A stretch of 46,396 nt of DNA, from positions 1 through 46,396 of the IMG/VR virus record IMGVR_UViG_3300042564_005512; one strand, 5' to 3'. Positions 1 to 7,604 of the stretch are shown in pieces. Source of the stretch: a virus. The notes beneath the pieces were generated by a model that searched no databases, had not been told where the DNA came from, and saw only the letters and a program-made list of their open reading frames with translations. The position numbers and the translations under genes are program-made. The first letter of the stretch is position 1. Every line of letters starts with the position of its first letter.

Positions 1-363
1 TACACAGGACAACCTGATAAAATTTGGTTAGTGGTTAATAAGAAAGGTGATGAATTTGGATTACTAATAACCGACTGGAAAACAAATAAACCTAAAAACT
101 TTGTTGCTAATAATTTCACAAAGTCAATGTATAGTCCGTTTCAGAAGTATCCAAATACTGCATTAGGACATTATTATGTTCAGCTACCACTTTATGGTAA
201 ATTATTGTTAAAAATGTTAGAGGGGACAAAATATGAAAACATTAGGTTATATGGATGTATTGTCGTATTATTGCGTGAGGATTCAGAATATGAAGAATAT
301 CGTGTTCCACAAGATGTAATTGATACCGTTCTTAATATGAACGTAAAAGATTATTTAAATTGA
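1..363 (+). CDS. PD-(D/E)XK-family nuclease, C-terminal part (5' end outside window)
   Basis: The frame is open from the first base, so the true start lies upstream of the window. The visible 120 residues carry the core of a PD-(D/E)XK (RecB/Cas4-like) nuclease: a hydrophobic strand ending in ITDWKT, whose D and K fit the acidic and lysine positions of the active site, followed about 30 residues later by a helix with YYVQLPLYGKLL, the QxxxY element typical of RecB-like members. It probably processes DNA ends. It lies upstream of the SbcD/SbcC genes, which fits a recombination and DNA-degradation region. The N-terminal acidic residues cannot be checked. Confidence 0.75.
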   Translation, partial: YTGQPDKIWLVVNKKGDEFGLLITDWKTNKPKNFVANNFTKSMYSPFQKYPNTALGHYYVQLPLYGKLLLKMLEGTKYENIRLYGCIVVLLREDSEYEEYRVPQDVIDTVLNMNVKDYLN

Positions 364-396
364 CAATAAACTTAAAAAGTTATATATTTAAACACT

Positions 397-615
397 ATGA
401 TTAAACTAACATTTTACACAAAAAACAAACAAGTTACCGTTGATTTTGGTGACCTACATCACGAAAGTTACGAGAACGTACCAACAGTTCAGGTAAGAGA
501 AGGATACTATGAAGTTATGAAACGAATTGATAATATTATGGTTCCTTCAGGTTACTCATCAATTCCGGTACTCAGAGTACCAATTTCACAAACAATAATG
601 TTTATCGAAGAATAA
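397..615 (+). CDS. hypothetical protein, 72 aa
   Basis: This 72-residue protein alternates short beta-like stretches with polar turns, has no membrane segment and no cysteine, and I do not recognise it. It sits 33 bases after the nuclease gene and one base before the next small gene, so it belongs to the same tight plus-strand run. The call rests on spacing and on the ATG being the first start of the frame. Confidence 0.6.
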   Translation: MIKLTFYTKNKQVTVDFGDLHHESYENVPTVQVREGYYEVMKRIDNIMVPSGYSSIPVLRVPISQTIMFIEE

Positions 616-616
616 T

Positions 617-700
617 ATGATTACATTTGGAATTATCTCAATTGCAATATCAGTGTATGTTGCTTACGATATTATAAAAACTGTTAAAAATAATAAATAA
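617..700 (+). CDS. single-span membrane peptide, 27 aa
   Basis: A 27-codon frame begins one base after the preceding stop and ends directly before the next ATG, so it fills the gap exactly. Residues 2-20 are almost all hydrophobic (ITFGIISIAISVYVAYDII) and are followed by a lysine/asparagine tail, as expected for a one-pass membrane peptide with a charged cytoplasmic end. Function is unknown. The perfect fit between neighbours is the main reason to call it. Confidence 0.55.
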   Translation: MITFGIISIAISVYVAYDIIKTVKNNK

Positions 701-934
701 ATGGATTTAGAAAAACCAAGAATTAATTTAAGAGAAATGAACTTTGTTAAATGTGACGAGTGTGACTTTGACCAGTTCAAAGAAGTTACTTATTTAAAAT
801 TAGTCCCAAAACTAATGACAGGGTCGCCTAATGACACAATCGTACCTTTTCCAACTTACGCTTGTCTGAAGTGTGGACATATTAATGAGGAATTAAATCC
901 TTTCACACAAGACTCACCTAAACTTGACTTATGA
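701..934 (+). CDS. small zinc-ribbon-like protein, 77 aa
   Basis: Two cysteine pairs, CDEC near residue 18 and CLKC near residue 55, are placed as in a zinc ribbon with a loop of about 35 residues. The rest is polar with no further motif. Its stop overlaps the ATG of the SbcD-like gene (ATGA at 931-934), so the two are probably translationally coupled. It might be a DNA- or RNA-binding accessory of the nuclease operon, but that is inference from context. Confidence 0.65.
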   Translation: MDLEKPRINLREMNFVKCDECDFDQFKEVTYLKLVPKLMTGSPNDTIVPFPTYACLKCGHINEELNPFTQDSPKLDL

Positions 935-1710
935 TAAAAAAAATAATTCATTTCAGTGATTTACACATTCGTTTATTTAAAGACCACGACTTGTATAAGA
1001 GAATTTTACAAGATGCCTTCAAACAGTGGAGAGATATTGCTCCTGACCGTATTGTCTTTACTGGAGATTTAGTACATTCTAAAAATCAAATGACGCCTGA
1101 GCTTGTTGAATTTATTGCTTGGGTATTGACAGAATGTTCAAAAATTACTAAGACAATTTTAATACCTGGTAACCATGACTTCCTTGAAAATAATATGGAA
1201 AGATTGGACGCCTTAACTCCAGTGGTGGATTCACTACAAAATGAAATGGTGGTCTATTATAAAAATAGAGGTGTTTACCCTGACCAAAATATTGATTGGT
1301 GTGTGTACTCACTTATGGACCATAATATTCCACCTGAGATTGAAAAATCAGACCGAGTTAAGATTGGATTGTTCCATGGTCCTGTACAAGGATTAACAAC
1401 CAATTTAGGATTTAAATTTGAAGATGGATTTGAATCTTCAAAATTTGATGGATGTGATTTGGTATTTTGTGGTGACATCCATAAGAGACAAATCTTTGAT
1501 ATACCTGGTGGAAAGAAAGCTTATATGATTGGTTCAACCATTGTACAAAACTATGGTGAAACTATTACAAAACATGGGTATGGAATTTATGATGTTGAAA
1601 AGGATGAATATGTTACTGTTGACTTACATAACCCAAAACCATTTATTGCTTTTAGAATAAACTCATACGAAGATATTGAAAATGGAAAAGAAAAACTCGT
1701 TAACTATTGA
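931..1710 (+). CDS. sbcD: SbcD/Mre11-like metallophosphoesterase (T4 gp47 type), shortened
   Basis: This is the nuclease subunit of the SbcCD/gp46-gp47 complex that trims double-strand ends for recombination and host DNA breakdown. The calcineurin-type motifs are all visible: D10-L-H12, G45-D46, G80-N-H-D83, H149 and G181-D-I-H184. The protein stops at residue 259, soon after the phosphoesterase core, where family members usually continue for about 80-100 residues with a capping and SbcC-docking domain. A segment with the expected pattern of that missing domain is found at the N-terminus of the SbcC-like gene at 2708. Upstream coupling is by an ATGA overlap; the next gene overlaps the 3' end. 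Confidence 0.9.
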   Translation: MIKKIIHFSDLHIRLFKDHDLYKRILQDAFKQWRDIAPDRIVFTGDLVHSKNQMTPELVEFIAWVLTECSKITKTILIPGNHDFLENNMERLDALTPVVDSLQNEMVVYYKNRGVYPDQNIDWCVYSLMDHNIPPEIEKSDRVKIGLFHGPVQGLTTNLGFKFEDGFESSKFDGCDLVFCGDIHKRQIFDIPGGKKAYMIGSTIVQNYGETITKHGYGIYDVEKDEYVTVDLHNPKPFIAFRINSYEDIENGKEKLVNY

Positions 1711-2134
1711 GTTAAGTAGATTAGACTCTGAGGATATTAATTTATTTTGTAAATTAAATGAAATAAATGATGTAAATGGATTTATTACATTATGTTTGAG
1801 AAAAGGGTATTATATTGAAAAATATGGATTATTAAATCAAGGTAACCTACCTGATGTAATTGAAAGAGAATTTGAAAGAGAAATAAAAGTCGAGGATACT
1901 TCAAAGATTGAAGAACTTGAAAATCAAATTTATATACTTAAAGGTAAACTTGAAAACCAAAAAGAAATTGAGTGTTTAAAACTTCAAGAAACACTCATGG
2001 AACTTAATAGACAACTTGGAGATAAAAATGAAACAATAAAAGAATTAAGAAGTAAGGTTAATGACCTTGAAAATTTGACAAAAACTTCTTATGCTTTTTA
2101 TATGAAAAATTCAAACTTAACAAATAAATTATAA
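1682..2134 (+). CDS. coiled-coil protein between sbcD and sbcC, 150 aa
   Basis: The N-terminal 60 residues form a compact polar domain and residues about 75-135 are a long heptad-rich helix (KIEELENQIYILKGKLEN, then LMELNRQL and IKELRSKVNDLENL), so the protein probably dimerises. It overlaps the end of the SbcD-like gene by 29 bases; an ATG six bases further upstream is also possible. It stands where the SbcD C-terminal domain would be expected, but its sequence does not look like that domain. It may assist the nuclease complex; function is unknown. Confidence 0.7.
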   Translation: MEKKNSLTIELSRLDSEDINLFCKLNEINDVNGFITLCLRKGYYIEKYGLLNQGNLPDVIEREFEREIKVEDTSKIEELENQIYILKGKLENQKEIECLKLQETLMELNRQLGDKNETIKELRSKVNDLENLTKTSYAFYMKNSNLTNKL

Positions 2135-2138
2135 TATT

Positions 2139-2489
2139 ATGACAGCATTTATTGTATGGGCAATATTAGCCTACGGATTTAGCACAATAATGGTATATGG
2201 TACCATTTTTAAAGGAATGAGAAATTTCATAAAAGAATATGGGGAATCTGATTTGATTATGTCTGATACATCTAAATTCATATCTGGTATTTTATCATGT
2301 ATGATGTGTTGTTCTACATGGATTGGGTTTTTCTTAGGTTTATTTATTTATTCCCCTACCCACGAATTATTCCAATTAAACTCATATTTCTCTTGGTTTT
2401 TTGACGGATTATTGGCTTCAGGGTCAGTATGGGGAATAAATGGATTTATTGAATGGTTCGAAGAAAATAGACCAAGTAAAATTAAATAA
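2139..2489 (+). CDS. membrane protein with CxxCC motif, DUF1360-like
   Basis: Three hydrophobic segments (about residues 2-24, 48-70 and 82-100) indicate an inner-membrane protein. The second begins LSCMMCCSTWIGFFLG: the spacing C-x2-C-x3-W resembles the CxxCxxxW signature of DUF1360 phage and bacterial membrane proteins as I remember it, although an extra cysteine is present. It follows the coiled-coil gene after four bases. Function is unknown. The DUF assignment is tentative; the membrane call is firm. Confidence 0.65.
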   Translation: MTAFIVWAILAYGFSTIMVYGTIFKGMRNFIKEYGESDLIMSDTSKFISGILSCMMCCSTWIGFFLGLFIYSPTHELFQLNSYFSWFFDGLLASGSVWGINGFIEWFEENRPSKIK

Positions 2490-2505
2490 CTAAAAACAAA
2501 TATAT

Positions 2506-2691
2506 ATGCCAAAATCAAGATTAAGACCAAACCACAAACAGAAAGTTGCGGCTTGGAAAATGAAAGTAGAACACGCTAAAAGACGTTATCAAAGAATGAT
2601 GAACGAAGCGATGATGGAACAAATTGAAAAAATTAGAGAGGCTCAATCAGGAACCACTGAGAACAATGAACCTGTTCAGCAAACCGTTTAA
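2506..2691 (+). CDS. small basic helical protein, 61 aa
   Basis: The first half is strongly basic (many K and R in residues 3-31) and predicted helical, and the second half is polar with glutamines. This could bind nucleic acid or a protein partner, but no family is recognised. It ends 16 bases before the preferred SbcC start, and an alternative longer SbcC frame would overlap it. Confidence 0.6.
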   Translation: MPKSRLRPNHKQKVAAWKMKVEHAKRRYQRMMNEAMMEQIEKIREAQSGTTENNEPVQQTV

Positions 2692-2707
2692 TTTAGAGAG
2701 AGTAAGG

Positions 2708-5035
2708 ATGATTAAAGATTTGGATTTTAATAAGTTTGAAAACCCATATGTACAAGTCGTATGGGAGGATGCTCCCGAAAATTTCACACAAGAAAAGTTA
2801 AAGAATGTGAAACATTACTTCCAAAAGAAGTATAACACAACTAGTGTAAATGTTATTACAAAACTTAAAAAGAGTGAAGAAGTTCAGGACAATGTTGACG
2901 TGTCATTCAATATTATGGATGAAAACTTCCAACATGAACTTATGAAATCCATTCTTGAATCTAAAGGACAAGTAAATCTTTATGAAGATATTCTAAAAAT
3001 TGACTCAGCAGTTAACAACAAAATGATTGCTGAACAAGAAGAGGTTGGGACATTCAAGAAGTGGTTTATTAAGAAAATTGAGTTTTCAAATTTTTTATCT
3101 TACGGTGAAAATCAAACCCTTAACTTTGAAAAGTTAGGGGGTATCACTGTAATTGAATCAGACCCACCTAACTTTGGAGGTAAGACTGTTCTATCTGTTG
3201 ATTTATTGTTATTTTTATTCTTTAATACTACGACCAAGACAAACAAGGCTGAGGAAGTATTCAATAGGTACTCAGATAAAGATAAAGTATCTGTTCGTGG
3301 TGAGATTGTAATTGATGGTGAGGATTACATTATTGTTCGAGAACTTGAACGTAAAAAATCAAAGGCAGGTGAATGGAATGTTAAAACTGAATTAGATTTC
3401 TTTAAGAAATATCCTGATGGTTCATTAGTTAAGTTTACTGGAGAACAAAGACGAGAAACTGAAAATTTCATCAAAACATCTATTGGAAGTTATGATGACT
3501 TCTTAATGACTATTTTAACTACAGGTACTAACCTTGAAGATTTACTTGAGGCTAAACCAACGGCAAGAGGACAAGTTTTATCAAGATTTTTAGGATTAGA
3601 TTTCTTAAAAAGAAAAGAAGAAACTGGTAAAGAAATTTATTCAGTATTTTCTAAGTCTATGATTTCAAATATCTACAACACTGAATCATTAAAAACTCAG
3701 AATGAGGAGTTAGTCATTACCAATGAAACTATTAAAAATACAATTAAGGAAAATCAAACTAAGATTGTTGATGTTAATGGACGTATTGATAAAGGTCAGG
3801 AGTATCGTGACAATTTATTAAAATCAAAAGTTGTTGTTGAAAAAGAACTTACTCTAATGAACCCTGACCAAACTCAAAAAGAGATTGATGGGTTTGAAAA
3901 TCAGATTAAACAAAACATTTTATTGAGAGATTCAATTAAGATTGTTGAACCTTCAGAGTTTTATACTGAAAGTGAACACGACAAGATTAAAGAAGAATAT
4001 CAAAAGGCTTATAAGCAAAAAGTTGAGGTTGATACGAACATTTCAGGAATTGAAAAGTTAAAAAGTTCTGTGAGTGGTGGAATCAAATGTGAACACTGTG
4101 GAATTGAATTAATGAACGCGGCAATCACACAATCTAGAATCGCAGAACTTGACGGACTTATCATGCAAAAAACCGAAATACAAGGGCTAATGCAGGAATT
4201 GTCCGACAAAGAACAGGGGTTTGTTAAACTTAAAAAAGACTTTGATGAGTATGAAAAAAATAAACTTGTTTATGAAAAATACCAAGCTACAATAGAAACA
4301 TTCCAAACTAAAAAAGAAACTTTGGAGTCAAAACTATCAAGGTACTCTGAGATGCAAGACGTTATTAAGTCAAATGAGCAAATCGAGAGCCAAATCATAA
4401 AGGCAAATTTAAGGTTGGAAGAATTAAAAAGAGAATTGGAACAGATACAAAAAAGTATCTCCAATTCAGAGTTCCAAATTAAACAAAACGAGGAGAAAAT
4501 TGACGGTAATTTAAAGACAATTGTTAAAATTGCTGAGGAACAAGAAAAAGAAATGAAGTATAAATTGTACTTGGAATTGTTCGGTAAGAATGGTATTGCT
4601 AAGAGAATTATGAAGAGCATGATGCCACTTATCAATTCAGAGTTACAACGATTATTACAGGACTCTTGTTATTTCAGATTAGAAATTCGTATTAGTGAAA
4701 AGAATGAGGTTGAGTTTTGGATGATTGATAACAATACCCAAGTTGAAAAACTTATGACAACAGGTTCAGGGTATGAGAAAACCATTGCATCACTCGCTCT
4801 AAGAGCGGTACTTGCCAAAGTATGTTCATTACCAAAACCAAACATTACAGTATTTGACGAGGTGTTCGGAAAGATTTCCAACGACAACTTGGAAATGGTA
4901 TATGAGTTCTTTATTAAGATTAAAGAGTACTTTGAAAACATTTTAGTAATTACACACAACCCAATGATTTCAAATTGGGCGGATAATGTAATCAAAATTT
5001 CAAAAACAGACAATATCTCCAAAGTTTCACAATAA
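2708..5035 (+). CDS. sbcC: SbcC/Rad50-like ATPase (T4 gp46 type) with N-terminal extension
   Basis: This is the ATPase and tether of the recombination nuclease. Counting from ATG 2708 (chosen because AGAGAGTAAGG precedes it; ATGs at 2666 and 2624 are alternatives), the ABC core starts near residue 117 (FKKWFIKKIEFSNFLSYGEN). The P-loop at 151-160 is SDPPNFGGKT. Long coiled coils flank a zinc hook C461-E-H-C464. The signature lies near residue 686 (SGYEKTIASLALR) and Walker B near 717 (ITVFDE). T4 gp46 begins directly with the core, so residues 1-115 are extra: a strand-helix-strand unit followed by helices, matching the pattern of the SbcD capping and docking domain that gene 931-1710 lacks. 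Confidence 0.92.
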   Translation: MIKDLDFNKFENPYVQVVWEDAPENFTQEKLKNVKHYFQKKYNTTSVNVITKLKKSEEVQDNVDVSFNIMDENFQHELMKSILESKGQVNLYEDILKIDSAVNNKMIAEQEEVGTFKKWFIKKIEFSNFLSYGENQTLNFEKLGGITVIESDPPNFGGKTVLSVDLLLFLFFNTTTKTNKAEEVFNRYSDKDKVSVRGEIVIDGEDYIIVRELERKKSKAGEWNVKTELDFFKKYPDGSLVKFTGEQRRETENFIKTSIGSYDDFLMTILTTGTNLEDLLEAKPTARGQVLSRFLGLDFLKRKEETGKEIYSVFSKSMISNIYNTESLKTQNEELVITNETIKNTIKENQTKIVDVNGRIDKGQEYRDNLLKSKVVVEKELTLMNPDQTQKEIDGFENQIKQNILLRDSIKIVEPSEFYTESEHDKIKEEYQKAYKQKVEVDTNISGIEKLKSSVSGGIKCEHCGIELMNAAITQSRIAELDGLIMQKTEIQGLMQELSDKEQGFVKLKKDFDEYEKNKLVYEKYQATIETFQTKKETLESKLSRYSEMQDVIKSNEQIESQIIKANLRLEELKRELEQIQKSISNSEFQIKQNEEKIDGNLKTIVKIAEEQEKEMKYKLYLELFGKNGIAKRIMKSMMPLINSELQRLLQDSCYFRLEIRISEKNEVEFWMIDNNTQVEKLMTTGSGYEKTIASLALRAVLAKVCSLPKPNITVFDEVFGKISNDNLEMVYEFFIKIKEYFENILVITHNPMISNWADNVIKISKTDNISKVSQ

Positions 5036-5057
5036 TTCTTTGGGGATATTGTTTTTT
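5010..5057 (+). terminator. intrinsic terminator overlapping the sbcC stop
   Basis: The arms 5010-5024 and 5038-5052 pair over 15 positions with one G-U pair, and a run of six T follows. The sbcC stop codon lies in the loop. The downstream arm also contains the TTG of the next promoter. Confidence 0.85.
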
Positions 5058-5070
5058 CATCGTATATTTG
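5040..5070 (+). promoter_or_regulatory. Bacteroidetes-type promoter for gene 5084
   Basis: TTG at 5040 and TATATTTG at 5063-5070 are separated by 20 bases, fitting the Bacteroidetes consensus. Transcription would begin just upstream of ATG 5084. The -33 element sits inside the terminator stem of sbcC. Confidence 0.75.
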
Positions 5071-5083
5071 TAGAAATAAAATT

Positions 5084-5605
5084 ATGGAATATATACTTTT
5101 TGCTTTTGGGGATTACAAGGAAACTGAGCCTCACATTAAATTAATAATTGATTGTGTCTCACAAATATCTAAAAAAGACGTAAGGTACCAATATGGAGAC
5201 GCTGGGATAATAGTTAACTTTGAAACTTCATTGGATACTGATGGAATTAGTAAATTTTTTGAAGAATCAATAACTAAATTGACCGCAATGTTTTTTGTTT
5301 TTCCTGTAAATGATAATATGATTCTTTCTATGGATGAGGACATTCATAGTCATTTATTTGGTGAAACTGACAAAAAGTCAGACAATAAAGTCACAAATTT
5401 TACAATTGATATGACTGACATACCTAAGTTTGGGGATAGTGATATCAGTGATTCTATGGAAAAACTGTTTAGTGTATTATTTAAACCACAGACAATACCT
5501 GTTGAAGTACCTACTTTGGACCAATTATTGGACAAGATAAATGAATCAGGTATTGACTCATTAACTGAAAACGAAATCAAATTATTAAATGAATACTCAA
5601 AATAA
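5084..5605 (+). CDS. hypothetical protein with DUF6576-like C-terminal segment, 173 aa
   Basis: The first 100 residues look like an alpha/beta fold with beta strands such as GIIVNFET and AMFFVFPV. The last 30 residues (LLDKINESGIDSLTENEIKLL) resemble the short tail found at the C-terminus of many Bacteroidetes rhomboid and related proteins (DUF6576, from memory), a pattern of the form LDKIxxxGxxSLTxxE. That segment supports a Bacteroidetes host. Function is unknown. It starts a promoter-driven unit whose next gene is the sigma factor, which overlaps or directly follows it. Confidence 0.7.
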   Translation: MEYILFAFGDYKETEPHIKLIIDCVSQISKKDVRYQYGDAGIIVNFETSLDTDGISKFFEESITKLTAMFFVFPVNDNMILSMDEDIHSHLFGETDKKSDNKVTNFTIDMTDIPKFGDSDISDSMEKLFSVLFKPQTIPVEVPTLDQLLDKINESGIDSLTENEIKLLNEYSK

Positions 5606-5612
5606 ATTAAAC

Positions 5613-6413
5613 ATGATAAATAAACAATCTGTAATTCCAATTAATCAAGACGAAGTTAGTTTTTACTTAAAAGACATTAGGAAAATTAAAGTGATGACAC
5701 CTGAAAGAGAAAGGGAGTTATCAAAAATAATGCAATCTGAAAACATTTCAGAAAAACAAAAAGAGTCAATTAAGAAGGAAATTTTAGAAGGTAATTTACG
5801 TTTTGTCATTACAGTTGCAAAACAGTACCAAAATCAAGGAGTTGATTTTCCTGATTTGGTTGCGGAAGGTAATATTGGATTGATGAAAGCTCTGAATAAT
5901 TTTGATTGGTCTAAAAATTTAAGATTTATTTCTTACGCAGTTTGGTGGGTTAGACAATCAATTCTACAGTCTCTTAACGAACATTCACGAACTATTCGTA
6001 TACCCGTTAACGTTGTTCAAGACCTACATAAAGAAAAAAAGAGAGTTGAAAAAACTGACGGTAGAATGGAGGATAAATTCGCCAACTTACCATACACTAT
6101 TAACTTAGAGACTCAAATCAATGAAGAGGGGGATACTTTAATTGATTTGATTGAGAATAAGGATTCTATGAGACCTGACGAAGTATTCAATACTTCACAA
6201 CAATTACGAGATGGTTTAGTTAATATACTAAACATATTAGATGAAAGAGAAAAACAAATTGTTGAGGACTATTATGGAATTTCAGGTACACCTAGAACAT
6301 TAGAGGATATCGGTTCAGATTTCAATCTAACTAAAGAAAGAGTTAGACAGATTAAAGAAAAGGCTCTACGTAAGTTACGTAATGAGAGTTCATCGTTGTT
6401 CGATTATATCTGA
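5613..6413 (+). CDS. RNA polymerase sigma-70 family factor (RpoD-like)
   Basis: A full primary-type sigma layout is visible in 266 residues: region 1.2 at about 14-40 (VSFYLKDIRKIKVMTPERE), region 2 at about 61-130 (NLRFVITVAKQYQNQG, then FISYAVWWVRQSI for core binding and -10 melting), a shortened region 3, and region 4 at about 200-258 with the helix-turn-helix LEDIGSDFNLTKERVRQIKEKAL. It resembles the Bacteroidetes housekeeping sigma but lacks region 1.1. It probably redirects host RNA polymerase and is the natural candidate to read either the TTG/TAnnTTTG or the TATTTATA promoters here. An ATG at 5589, overlapping the upstream gene, is an alternative start. Confidence 0.93.
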   Translation: MINKQSVIPINQDEVSFYLKDIRKIKVMTPERERELSKIMQSENISEKQKESIKKEILEGNLRFVITVAKQYQNQGVDFPDLVAEGNIGLMKALNNFDWSKNLRFISYAVWWVRQSILQSLNEHSRTIRIPVNVVQDLHKEKKRVEKTDGRMEDKFANLPYTINLETQINEEGDTLIDLIENKDSMRPDEVFNTSQQLRDGLVNILNILDEREKQIVEDYYGISGTPRTLEDIGSDFNLTKERVRQIKEKALRKLRNESSSLFDYI

Positions 6414-6432
6414 TGAAGTATTTATTGTTTAT

Positions 6433-6440
6433 TATTTATA
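6433..6440 (+). promoter_or_regulatory. TATTTATA motif upstream of gene 6463
   Basis: TATTTATA lies 22 bases before ATG 6463, and a second partial copy (TATTTAT) is at 6419-6425. This is a member of the putative late-promoter set. The intervening sequence is nearly all A and T. Confidence 0.4.
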
Positions 6441-6462
6441 TTTAAATTTTAAAAAAAAAGTT

Positions 6463-6741
6463 ATGGACAAAATTAAAAATTATCTTCCGATTACGACTTT
6501 TGTTTTAGTATTCTTAATTTTCATTAAAGGATGTGGAACAGGAAGTCAGGTTAAATCAACACAAAAAGATGTTGAAATTTTAAAAACTAAAGTAGATTCA
6601 CTATCCAATATTTTGGTAACACAAGATGAGATGGTTAAGTTAATTAAAGAAACTCCAAATTGGAAAACTTTAGAGATTGAAGAATTATCTGACAAAAACA
6701 ATGTGCCAATAAATCATTATAAGAATGAATTAGAAAAATGA
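6463..6741 (+). CDS. membrane-anchored coiled-coil protein, 92 aa
   Basis: Residues about 7-23 form one hydrophobic span followed by KGCGTGSQ and a heptad-containing segment (VEILKTKVDSLSNIL). The IKGC sequence is a poor lipobox, so a plain membrane anchor is more likely than a lipoprotein. The layout of anchor plus periplasmic coil recalls spanin subunits, but there is no second subunit or lysis cluster beside it, so that is only a possibility. The ATG at 6463 was chosen over 6382 because the upstream part overlaps the sigma gene. Its end overlaps the next gene by four bases. Confidence 0.65.
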   Translation: MDKIKNYLPITTFVLVFLIFIKGCGTGSQVKSTQKDVEILKTKVDSLSNILVTQDEMVKLIKETPNWKTLEIEELSDKNNVPINHYKNELEK

Positions 6742-7604
6742 AAAATTGGTTAACTAAAAATCTAAAAAACATTATCGTAACTGCTTTTGTTATACCGATT
6801 TTACTTGTTGCCTTTGTTTCTATTTCCCATGTAACTTCTTTTTACGGGTTATCGAATCCATTTACTTGGGCAATTTATTTGTCTGTTGGTATTGAAATTG
6901 CTGCATTGTCAGCACTTGCGGCTGTCTCTGTTAATATGGGTAGGTTTGTTTACTTACCCTTTTTTATTGTGACTCTAATACAAATGTTAGGTAACATATT
7001 TTTTTCATTCACTTATATTGACGAAACAGGGCAATCGTTTAAAGATTGGATTGATATGACTGGAGGATTATTTGAGACTATGGGTGTTGAAAGAAACGAT
7101 TTAAATTCACATAAAACAATTTTATCTTTTTTGACCGGTGGATTATTACCAATAATATCTTTAACTTTCGCACATATGTTGGTTAAATTTAGTGAAAAAA
7201 ATCAGTCAGTAGTTGAAGAAGTTAATGATAAAGTGGAGTTAACTACCGAGGATGCCCGTAAGATAATGGAGGAGAAAATTAAACAAGAAGAAGAAATAAG
7301 ATATAAACCAACAGAAGAGGACTTACAAAAATTAGAAAAGGTTATTAATGTTATTCATCACGAACCTGAAGAAGTATCCACAGAACCTATTAGACCATCT
7401 GATGAGGAGTTAGATAAGTTGCAAGATTTATTGAACCAAAAATATATGGGGCATATTGAAAATTCTACAACTACTGAAGATACTGAAACAATCTTGAATA
7501 ATGATGAGAATAAAGAAATTACTTTGGAGGAAAACACAATAAACGATTCCTTAAATCCGCCAAGGTCTTTGAGATATGTCAACGATAGAATTTACGGTAG
7601 ATAA
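6738..7604 (+). CDS. multi-span membrane protein with acidic cytoplasmic tail, 288 aa
   Basis: Four hydrophobic segments are seen in the first 155 residues (about 11-32, 42-65, 71-92 and 128-150), with a charged loop of roughly 35 residues between the third and fourth. From residue 160 on the protein is hydrophilic, acidic and helical, rich in E and D. No family is recognised. It is coupled to the upstream gene by an ATGA overlap and overlaps the amidase-like gene by 29 bases, so the three are likely co-translated. Confidence 0.7.
   Translation: MKNWLTKNLKNIIVTAFVIPILLVAFVSISHVTSFYGLSNPFTWAIYLSVGIEIAALSALAAVSVNMGRFVYLPFFIVTLIQMLGNIFFSFTYIDETGQSFKDWIDMTGGLFETMGVERNDLNSHKTILSFLTGGLLPIISLTFAHMLVKFSEKNQSVVEEVNDKVELTTEDARKIMEEKIKQEEEIRYKPTEEDLQKLEKVINVIHHEPEEVSTEPIRPSDEELDKLQDLLNQKYMGHIENSTTTEDTETILNNDENKEITLEENTINDSLNPPRSLRYVNDRIYGR

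Noticed and set aside
1682-2707. Intron, intein or mobile insertion splitting SbcD
   Set aside because: The interval holds three ordinary tightly packed genes and no endonuclease, terminal repeats or splicing motifs; a domain relocation with gene insertion explains it better.
4009-5022. Minus-strand open frames opposite sbcC, and similar long antisense frames elsewhere
   Set aside because: They are shadows of strongly supported coding regions with clear motifs on the plus strand.
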